IMG/VR virus record: IMGVR_UViG_3300017767_005457 | Span: 1 to 23,703 of that record | Length of the DNA: 23,703 nt | From: a virus | Reading direction: 5' to 3' (one strand) | Shown: piece by piece, positions 6,115-11,622 of the stretch | How positions within the stretch are numbered: position 1 is the stretch's first letter | How the letters are laid out: every line of letters begins with the position of its first letter | Program-made: the position numbers and the translations under genes | The notes under the pieces: model-generated | Databases searched by the model: none | The model's input: only the letters and a program-made list of their open reading frames with translations | What the model was told of the DNA's origin: nothing

Positions 6115-6117
6115 ATA
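6110..6117 (+). promoter_or_regulatory. Late-like promoter box AATAAATA (tubulin-like gene)
   Basis: AATAAATA is followed by six bases (TATTAT), one more than the usual five, before the ATG at 6124. Confidence 0.5.
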
Positions 6118-6123
6118 TATTAT

Positions 6124-7302
6124 ATGAGCGACGAAGATGTAACAAACGAAGAAGTAAAAGAGGATATTCCTGTATTAGATAGCATTCCAGATTTAGAAAT
6201 TCCAGATATTGATTTAGAAGATTTTGATATACCTGAGGAAGAAGAGACTGCAGTAGAAGACGAGTCTGGTGGTTCACAGATATTTGCATGGATAGGATCC
6301 GGACAAGGAGGAGGTAGAATTGCTAAAGCCTTCTACGATAGAGGTTATAAGAAGTGTTTAGCTGTTAATACATCGCACCACGATTTAGATGGTTTAGATA
6401 TTCCAGCTGCTCAAAAGCTTCTCTTAGATGTAGGTGAGCAAGGTGCTGGTAAAGATATGGAGAAAGGATATGAGGCTGCCAATAAGTATAAGCAGAATAT
6501 TTTTGATTTAATGCGTAAGGTATATGGTAATAATGTAAGCCATTTATATGTCTGCGTCGGAGCCGGTGGAGGAAGTGGTTCAGGTTCTTCTTTAGTACTA
6601 ATTGATATTGCTAAGAAGTATATGAAGTATATTGGACATGATAACCCAGACGAAAGAGTTGGTGTAGTAATGTCACTACCAACTAGAGGAGAAGCTACGT
6701 CTCCCTTAGTCTCCACTAATGCACATAAGGTTTTGAAGACAGTGGGTGAGTATGCAGAGAATGGTTCTATTTCACCTCTCCTTATTATTGATAATTCTAA
6801 AATTGAAAAGCTATATAGAGGTCTAACTGTTAAGCAATTTTGGCCTACAGTTAATAATACTATATCAGGCCTCTTTCATGTGTTCAATGTTCTAACGAGT
6901 AACCCATCACCATATACTTCATTTGACCCAACAGATTATTCAAGTGTATTAAGATGTGGTGGTGTCATGGTACTTGGTGTAGCTAAACTTAAAGAGTTTG
7001 ATGATGAGCAAAAGGTATCTGCTGCTATAAAGTCTAACTTAGAAAAGACATTATTAACTGATGTTGATTTAGCTGACGCAAAAGTTGCAGCTTGTGTAGC
7101 TATCGGTAGTAAAGAAATTATGGAAAATACTCCAGGTCTTATGGATAGCCTATCTTATGGCTTTGATACACTCGGATCTGTATGTCCTAAAGCTACTGTA
7201 CATAGAGGTATATATGAAGATAATAAAGATAGTCTTAGACTATACACTATAGTATCCGGATTAGATATTCCAAAGAAAAGGCTTCAACAGCTATCTTCAT
7301 AG
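6124..7302 (+). CDS. FtsZ/tubulin-like GTPase
   Basis: This is a 392-residue cytoskeletal GTPase of the FtsZ/tubulin superfamily. The N-terminal nucleotide site reads IGSGQGGGRIAKAF (57-70) and VNTSHHDLDGLD (81-92). The tubulin signature is GGGSGSG (148-154), with Ser in place of the usual Thr. The T7 synergy loop reads SFDPTDYSSVL (266-276) and keeps both aspartates (D268, D271) that stimulate GTP hydrolysis across the filament interface, followed by GGVMVLGVAK as in FtsZ. It should therefore polymerise and turn over GTP. An acidic tail of about 50 residues (DLEIPDIDLEDFDIPEEEE) precedes the fold; most relatives carry acidic tails at the C-terminus. Phage tubulins such as PhuZ centre and deliver phage particles in large phages. 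Whether this one spindles or affects host division is unknown. Confidence 0.85.
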   Translation: MSDEDVTNEEVKEDIPVLDSIPDLEIPDIDLEDFDIPEEEETAVEDESGGSQIFAWIGSGQGGGRIAKAFYDRGYKKCLAVNTSHHDLDGLDIPAAQKLLLDVGEQGAGKDMEKGYEAANKYKQNIFDLMRKVYGNNVSHLYVCVGAGGGSGSGSSLVLIDIAKKYMKYIGHDNPDERVGVVMSLPTRGEATSPLVSTNAHKVLKTVGEYAENGSISPLLIIDNSKIEKLYRGLTVKQFWPTVNNTISGLFHVFNVLTSNPSPYTSFDPTDYSSVLRCGGVMVLGVAKLKEFDDEQKVSAAIKSNLEKTLLTDVDLADAKVAACVAIGSKEIMENTPGLMDSLSYGFDTLGSVCPKATVHRGIYEDNKDSLRLYTIVSGLDIPKKRLQQLSS

Positions 7303-7327
7303 TAGCATTATGTGAACATTATGGTAT

Positions 7328-7335
7328 AATAAATA
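7328..7335 (+). promoter_or_regulatory. Late-like promoter box AATAAATA
   Basis: AATAAATA, then GGTAT, then the ATG at 7341. A TATAAT (7325-7330) overlaps it. Confidence 0.6.
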
Positions 7336-7340
7336 GGTAT

Positions 7341-7739
7341 ATGAAAATTAAACTATTTGCGATAATCGCAGTATTAGCCGGGCTTGCAGTAGCAAGCGGT
7401 ACTCCTGAAAAGGAAGAAGGAAGAAAAGATCGTGGTAAGCCAGGTGTTAAACAGTGGATTGAAAAATTCGATAAAAATGGTGATGGTAAATTAGATGAAG
7501 CTGAGCGTAAAGAAGCCATGGCTGCTAGAAAAGCTGATTTTCTAAAGAGGTTTGATAAAGATGGAGATGGTAAGATTGGACCAGAAGAAAAGAAAGCTGC
7601 TGCTGAAGCTATGAAAAGACGTAGAGGCGGACCAAAGCCTGAAGGTAAACGTCCACGTCCAGATGGTAAAGGTAAAAGTAAAGGACCTAAAAAAGGTAAA
7701 GGACCTAAAAAAGGTAAAGGACCGGCGAAAAAAAAGTAA
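7341..7739 (+). CDS. Exported EF-hand protein with basic repeat tail
   Basis: This 132-residue protein has a Sec signal peptide (MKIKLFAIIAVLAGLAVASG, cleavage near 19-21) and two textbook EF-hand loops, DKNGDGKLDEAE (44-55) and DKDGDGKIGPEE (72-83), each with Asp at 1, 3 and 5 and Glu at 12 for calcium. The last 40 residues are very basic, with GPKKGK units encoded by an 18-bp tandem repeat (7680-7715 plus a partial third copy). Small secreted EF-hand proteins like this are abundant in Planctomycetes and Verrucomicrobia, so it looks host-derived. The basic tail could bind polyanions such as sulfated glycans, cell-wall polymers or nucleic acid. It is the last protein gene before the tmRNA. 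Confidence 0.85.
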   Translation: MKIKLFAIIAVLAGLAVASGTPEKEEGRKDRGKPGVKQWIEKFDKNGDGKLDEAERKEAMAARKADFLKRFDKDGDGKIGPEEKKAAAEAMKRRRGGPKPEGKRPRPDGKGKSKGPKKGKGPKKGKGPAKKK

Positions 7740-7745
7740 TCTTTA

Positions 7746-7760
7746 ACTCACTATGTGAGT
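7746..7760 (+). other. Small hairpin after the EF-hand gene
   Basis: ACTCAC, a three-base loop and GTGAGT form a 6-pair stem seven bases after the stop codon. There is no T-tract, so it is unlikely to be a strong terminator. Confidence 0.35.
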
Positions 7761-7807
7761 GTGATAAAACATGTGGGTGTTCAGTCCTATCCTGTACATG
7801 CACAAAT

Positions 7808-7842
7808 TTATTAGATTTACGCAAGCCTGTAATATCTAATAA
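7808..7842 (+). other. Hairpin just upstream of the tmRNA
   Basis: TTATTAGATTTAC (7808-7820) pairs with GTAATATCTAATAA (7829-7842) through 13 pairs with one bulged T, closing an 8-base loop. It ends 11 bases before the mature tmRNA 5' end. It could be a terminator for the EF-hand gene or a processing signal for the tmRNA precursor. Confidence 0.45.
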
Positions 7843-7853
7843 TTAAATAAATT

Positions 7854-8263
7854 GGGGGTGCCATGGATTCGACATTATATTGGATTTATAGCTCGCATAT
7901 CGTGGTTGATCGGTTGGCCACGTTAAAAGCCGATTATTTACATAACTGCAGAACAAAAAGAAGCAGACCTTCTTGCGGAAGCAGAAGCCATCTTCAACAA
8001 CCCAGATGCATTCTTGGTTCAAGAAGAAGCGCTTTTAGCCGCGTAGAAAACAAACATGGATTCTCATTAAAGTGTTTGGGTATAGCAATGAGTTGTTAAT
8101 ATAGCGATTAACATAATATAAGGCTAAATTAGAGCATTACTAATTAAAAAAATGTAGGGTGGTTGATATAACCATATACCCTTAATATCAAATATATCTA
8201 AATATGTAGACGGTTGTTATGACAACTTAATGGACAGGGGTTCAACTCCCCTCACCTCCACCA
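7854..8263 (+). ncRNA. ssrA: tmRNA (transfer-messenger RNA), 410 nt, 32-codon tag
   Basis: This RNA rescues stalled ribosomes: it acts first as alanyl-tRNA, then as a short mRNA adding a degradation tag. The acceptor stem GGGGGTG (7854-7860) pairs with CACCTCC (8253-8259), including the G3-U70 pair read by alanyl-tRNA synthetase, and the encoded 3' end is ACCA. GGATTCGAC (7865-7873) is the canonical D-arm side, and AGGGG-TTCAACT-CCCCT is the T-arm. An H-type pseudoknot is visible: 7901-7905 with 7918-7922 and 7909-7913 with 7930-7934. It ends 13 bases before the resume codon GCA at 7948 (nucleotide 95; nucleotide 90 in E. coli). The tag runs AEQKEADLL to EEALLAA and stops at TAG 8044. Its ALLAA end is a ClpXP-type degron. 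At 32 residues the tag is about three times the usual length. Confidence 0.95.
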
Positions 8264-8290
8264 TAAAGGAACTGTCATATAATATAGTAT

Positions 8291-8647
8291 ATGCCAAATT
8301 ATGTTGAAACACGACCTTGGGGATCATTTGAAATATTAATTGATGACCCTGATTATAAAGTAAAAAGAATTATTGTAAAAAATGGTGAAAGACTTAGTTT
8401 ACAGTATCATAATAAGAGAGATGAGAACTGGGTTATAGTTCAAGGTAAAGCTTATGTTCAATTAGATCGTCATGGTGATAATTGTAAAGTGTACGAGAGG
8501 GGGGAGAGTTTATATATTTCTAGATTTACTCCACATAGAGTGTCATGTCAAAGCGAAGAAGATTTAATCTTTATTGAAACTCAGACGGGTGAATATTTTA
8601 GAGAAGATGATATAGTAAGATTGGAAGACGATTATAAACGAGAGTAA
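8291..8647 (+). CDS. Stand-alone cupin, mannose-6-phosphate isomerase type II-like
   Basis: This 118-residue cupin matches the C-terminal domain of bifunctional mannose-1-phosphate guanylyltransferase/mannose-6-phosphate isomerase. RPWGSFEIL opens the domain, the metal-binding first cupin motif reads RLSLQYHNKRDENWVIVQGKA, the second includes RFTPHRVSCQ, and the end VRLEDDYKRE is typical. It would interconvert fructose-6-phosphate and mannose-6-phosphate or a related sugar phosphate; the nucleotidyltransferase domain is absent. The ATG lies 27 bases after the tmRNA, with TATAAT at 8278-8283 seven bases upstream of the start. Surface glycan remodelling, or nucleotide sugars for phage DNA or virion decoration, are possible uses. 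Confidence 0.85.
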   Translation: MPNYVETRPWGSFEILIDDPDYKVKRIIVKNGERLSLQYHNKRDENWVIVQGKAYVQLDRHGDNCKVYERGESLYISRFTPHRVSCQSEEDLIFIETQTGEYFREDDIVRLEDDYKRE

Positions 8648-8659
8648 TTAGTACTCTTT

Positions 8660-8667
8660 AATAAATA
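8660..8667 (+). promoter_or_regulatory. Late-like promoter box AATAAATA (lysozyme)
   Basis: AATAAATA, then TATGT, then GTG at 8673. The spacing selects this GTG over the out-of-frame ATG at 8669 and the GTG at 8671. Confidence 0.6.
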
Positions 8668-8672
8668 TATGT

Positions 8673-9491
8673 GTGTCAGAACAACTCGACGAAGGTATGA
8701 AAGAAATAGTATTAGGCTTATTAGCTATAGGATCTGCTCCATTCTCTGCAGACAAGATACAGAATTATTTAGATAATAGACCTGAGCCTATCGAGCAAAA
8801 AATTGATGCGGTTGAAAGAATAGAAGATATTACACCTTCATCATCTAATTTTCATAGAGTCGCAGATGAATTCTTAAAACAATATAAAGTTAGAGATACT
8901 AACGGATATACACCACCTGAGCCTAAATCAGTAAAAAAATCTATACCAAATGTACAAGATACTCCGCCTGATAGATCTAAATCAGATATACTAAAATTAG
9001 CTGGAGACTTAATAAAACCTGTAGAGATTTACGGAAGCGACATAAGTGATCCTAGAAATAGAAAGTTCTTACAGCCTTATACAGATGATGTAGGTATTTA
9101 TACAATTGGCATAGGTCACAAAATAGGAGATGGTTCTAAAGGAGCTAAAAATAAATGGGTTAAACAATATGGTAGAAGTATATCTCCAGAATTTGCAGAA
9201 AGGCTTTTTGATAAAAGACTTAGTTACCATTTAGAAAGAGTAAAAAATATATTTGGTAATACATTTGATAATTTAACAGATAAACAAGCAGCGGTATTAC
9301 TTGACATTAGCTATAGGGGAGATCTCTTATCTAGTATGAATTGGGTAGAGCTTTTACAAAAAGGTCAAAATATAAAAGCAGCAAATGAATATTTAGATCA
9401 TAAAGAATATAAACGTAGAAAGCTCAAAGGTAGAGACGGGGTAGTTAAGAGAATGGAGCGTAATGCTAATATATTAGCTAGCACTAATTAA
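8673..9491 (+). CDS. GH24 lysozyme (muramidase) with N-terminal extension
   Basis: The C-terminal half is a T4-lysozyme-type muramidase that cuts the MurNAc-GlcNAc bond of peptidoglycan. The catalytic set is visible as E118, D138 or D139 (QPYTDDVGIY) and T144 in TIGIGH (144-149). D138 to T144 keeps the six-residue spacing of D20 and T26 in T4 lysozyme. The helical lobe includes LTDKQAAVLLDISY (201-214). About 110 N-terminal residues are extra: a hydrophobic helix (EIVLGLLAIGSAPF, 11-24) and a Pro/Ser-rich linker. The helix could be a signal-anchor (SAR endolysin) or a virion-targeting segment. A dedicated amidase endolysin lies at 14644, so this may be a virion-borne or second lysis enzyme. 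Translation starts at GTG. Confidence 0.82.
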   Translation: MSEQLDEGMKEIVLGLLAIGSAPFSADKIQNYLDNRPEPIEQKIDAVERIEDITPSSSNFHRVADEFLKQYKVRDTNGYTPPEPKSVKKSIPNVQDTPPDRSKSDILKLAGDLIKPVEIYGSDISDPRNRKFLQPYTDDVGIYTIGIGHKIGDGSKGAKNKWVKQYGRSISPEFAERLFDKRLSYHLERVKNIFGNTFDNLTDKQAAVLLDISYRGDLLSSMNWVELLQKGQNIKAANEYLDHKEYKRRKLKGRDGVVKRMERNANILASTN

Positions 9492-9494
9492 ATA
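9488..9494 (+). promoter_or_regulatory. Possible weak late-like box TTAAATA
   Basis: TTAAATA lies seven bases before the ATG at 9502, a looser spacing than at the other sites. Confidence 0.25.
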
Positions 9495-9501
9495 AAAATA
9501 T

Positions 9502-9837
9502 ATGGCTATTACAAGATCATTTAATACAGCAATACCTTTCATCAGTGGAGGTAAAGTAGTAAGGTGGGAGCTAGGAATGACATATACAAACGGTACTTCT
9601 GGATCTGCTTCATTTTATCAATCAGAATTTTCAACAATTATTAATTCTAGTACATTTGGCTTAAGTAGTGATTTTACACCTAAAGCAGAAGGTTCCTGGA
9701 CTAAAGCTCAATTATTATCTCTTATATCACCTATTACAGGTCATTGGGATCAGGTATTTGCTTCACAAATTAATTCTGTTATAACTAACCCAACGGTAGC
9801 TCCAATACCTGATAATAATTACGTTATTCCATCTTAA
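9502..9837 (+). CDS. Small phage protein, distant relative of the gene at 1468
   Basis: This 111-residue protein starts MAITRSFNTAIPFISGGKVV, with beta-rich alternation and many Ser, Thr and Gly residues, then a short helical section (SWTKAQLLSLISPITGHWDQ). The start MAIT and the WTKAQLL-x-W-x-A pattern recall the 115-residue protein at 1468, so the two may be distant paralogues. No catalytic residues, signal or membrane helix are visible. It follows the lysozyme by ten bases and may be co-transcribed with it. Confidence 0.7.
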   Translation: MAITRSFNTAIPFISGGKVVRWELGMTYTNGTSGSASFYQSEFSTIINSSTFGLSSDFTPKAEGSWTKAQLLSLISPITGHWDQVFASQINSVITNPTVAPIPDNNYVIPS

Positions 9838-9880
9838 ATAAAGAATAATAAGTTATTGCAATTTAAAATTTAAATATTAT

Positions 9881-9888
9881 AATAAATA
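9881..9888 (+). promoter_or_regulatory. Late-like promoter box AATAAATA (beta-barrel)
   Basis: AATAAATA, then TTAAT, then the ATG at 9894. Confidence 0.6.
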
Positions 9889-9893
9889 TTAAT

Positions 9894-10367
9894 ATGAAAA
9901 AAGTAACTACATTACTCGCTGCAACTGCTCTTGCGTTTGCGGCCCTTGTTGGACCCGCTGCAGCAGCAACTGTAGCAGGTGTGGAACTTACCGATTATAG
10001 TGTCGGAGTAACCAAAAAAGATGGCGACTTCAATCTTGTAGTTGGTACTACAGCTCCTATTGCCCTTGCAGGTGTAGAGGTTGATCTTAAGCCAGCTGTT
10101 GGCTTTGGTAATGGTGATATTAACTTCGATCTTGGTGCATCTTATGATGTAACAGAAGTTTTTGGAACCACAGTCTCTGCTATTGGAGGTCTCGGACTTA
10201 ATTGGATCGAAACTGATGATATAGAGCTCGACATTCGAGCTGGAGCTGGTGTATCGTATGAAGTTGGAGATGGTAAATCTGTCTTTGCTACATACACATT
10301 TGGCTACAATTTTGAAGCTGAAGATAATGATACAGAGCTTAGGCTTGGAGTATCATTTGAGTTTTAA
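9894..10367 (+). CDS. Small outer-membrane beta-barrel protein
   Basis: This 157-residue protein has a clear Sec signal peptide (MKKVTTLLAATALAFAALVG, cleaved after PAAA near 25), so it goes to the periplasm. The mature part is a run of alternating amphipathic strands (YSVGVTKKDGDFNLVVG, VEVDLKPAVGFGNGDINFDLG and so on), enough for about eight strands. It ends LRLGVSFEF, with the C-terminal Phe recognised by the BAM machinery, like OmpX/OmpA-type barrels. Codon use is GC-richer than its neighbours (32 of 60 bases G or C in 9901-9960), suggesting a bacterial origin. A strong terminator follows. A phage-made barrel could mask receptors or block superinfection; this is inference. Confidence 0.82.
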   Translation: MKKVTTLLAATALAFAALVGPAAAATVAGVELTDYSVGVTKKDGDFNLVVGTTAPIALAGVEVDLKPAVGFGNGDINFDLGASYDVTEVFGTTVSAIGGLGLNWIETDDIELDIRAGAGVSYEVGDGKSVFATYTFGYNFEAEDNDTELRLGVSFEF

Positions 10368-10387
10368 TTTAACCTAATAACCCTCAC

Positions 10388-10421
10388 AAAAAACGCTCTT
10401 GGAAACAGGAGCGTTTTTTTT
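10388..10421. terminator. Bidirectional intrinsic terminator
   Basis: AAAAAACGCTC (10388-10398) and GAGCGTTTTTTT (10409-10420) form a GC-rich five-pair core flanked by an A-tract and a T-tract. It would terminate the barrel gene on the plus strand and the DUF1501 gene on the minus strand; the DUF1501 stop codon overlaps it. Confidence 0.9.
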
Positions 10422-11622
10422 ATGCCAAGATATCTTTAATTATATTACCTTTATTAGCTACCTTAAACGGTCGTCCGTTAGGAGAGAAGATTTCTTTTTC
10501 TGTCTGTATGCCTAATAAGTGAGCTATAGTAACATTAATATCAGATATGGTATAAGGATCTTTAGTTACTTTAGAAGCTGATTTATTTGTCTCCCCTGCT
10601 ACATAACCACCTTTAACACCAGCGCCTATAAGCACAGTTGAATAACATGATGGGTGATGATCTCTACCCTCGTTAACATTTATTTTCGGGGTTCTACCAA
10701 ACTCTGTTACCAGTGCTATTAATGTTGTATCTAATAGACCTTCACTGTCTAAATCTAAAATTAAAGCACTTAAAGCGTCATCTACTTCTTTAAGTTTATT
10801 ATCTAATTTAGTAAAGTTATCTACATGGGTATCCCAGCCTCCATTGTTTATTTCAATAAACTTAATATCCCCTTTAATAAGTCTTTTAGCTAATAAACAA
10901 CCTTGACCTAATTTTGTATCACCGTATCTAGATCTAGCAGCTGGATTCTCTTTTGTTAAATCAAATAATTCTAAATCTTTAGATTTTAAAAATCTAACTG
11001 TATTATCGTAAAATTGATTATACTCTGAAGCTAGAGGCGCTTTTAAATTACTGTTAAGCTCTCTTAGTATACGCATTCTTTCTTGTAGTTTATTATCTAT
11101 TTTAGAGTTTTTTAACCCACCGTTAGGATCGATAATTGGTAATGGTGATTTTACTTTCGGTAAGAAACCGGAATTAGGATGTGCAGATGAACCAGAAATT
11201 AAAACATAATCTGGTATATCTTTTTTTCTATCTTGTATATGAGCTACCCAAGAACCTAAGCTAGGATGTACTATAGAACCTATCTGTCTATATGATGTTC
11301 TGTTTAAATATTGAGCTTGTTCATGCGCTCCTGTTTTAGACTTTGTTGATCTAATAATAGACATCTTATCTACTACTTCTGCTAGTTTAGGTAAACGACT
11401 GCCTAATTCTATACCACTAACATTAGTACTTATTTTAGTAGTATCTCCCATTATTTCTTTATCATCTTTAGGATCAAATGAATCAATATGACTCATTCCT
11501 CCATCTAAGCAAATATAAATTATATTTTTAGCTTTAGAAGCTATAGGTATATCATTAGCATCTAATGTCTTTAGACCGTAAGTAGATGCTGCTAAGGTTT
11601 GTATAAATGCTCTTCTGTTCAT
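10420..11622 (-). CDS. DUF1501 protein with Tat-like signal
   Basis: This 400-residue DUF1501 protein has an alkaline-phosphatase-superfamily fold and is typical of Planctomycetes, Verrucomicrobia and Lentisphaerae. It opens with a twin-arginine-like signal (MNRRAFIQTLAAS). Family motifs are CLDGGMSHIDSFDPK (38-52), GGWDTH (261-266), EFGRTP (307-312) and GRDHHP (319-324), with metal-binding-type His and Asp residues. The length is close to the family norm and nothing is missing, so it should be functional. The reaction is not known; it probably acts in the periplasm on sugar- or sulfate-containing substrates together with DUF1549/DUF1553 partners. Its ATG overlaps the stop of the upstream DUF1549 gene (TAATG), the gene order found in bacterial operons. 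I know of no described phage example. Confidence 0.9.
   Translation of the reverse strand: MNRRAFIQTLAASTYGLKTLDANDIPIASKAKNIIYICLDGGMSHIDSFDPKDDKEIMGDTTKISTNVSGIELGSRLPKLAEVVDKMSIIRSTKSKTGAHEQAQYLNRTSYRQIGSIVHPSLGSWVAHIQDRKKDIPDYVLISGSSAHPNSGFLPKVKSPLPIIDPNGGLKNSKIDNKLQERMRILRELNSNLKAPLASEYNQFYDNTVRFLKSKDLELFDLTKENPAARSRYGDTKLGQGCLLAKRLIKGDIKFIEINNGGWDTHVDNFTKLDNKLKEVDDALSALILDLDSEGLLDTTLIALVTEFGRTPKINVNEGRDHHPSCYSTVLIGAGVKGGYVAGETNKSASKVTKDPYTISDINVTIAHLLGIQTEKEIFSPNGRPFKVANKGNIIKDILA

Noticed and set aside
6411-6716. 101-codon minus-strand frame
   Set aside because: Antisense of the tubulin-like GTPase core, including its signature motif.
7847-7853. ATAAATT before the tmRNA as a late promoter
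   Set aside because: It ends directly at the mature 5' end, too close for the -13 to -6 placement.
7863-8099. 78-codon open frame on the plus strand
   Set aside because: It lies wholly inside the tmRNA in a frame different from the tag; the conserved RNA features explain the sequence.
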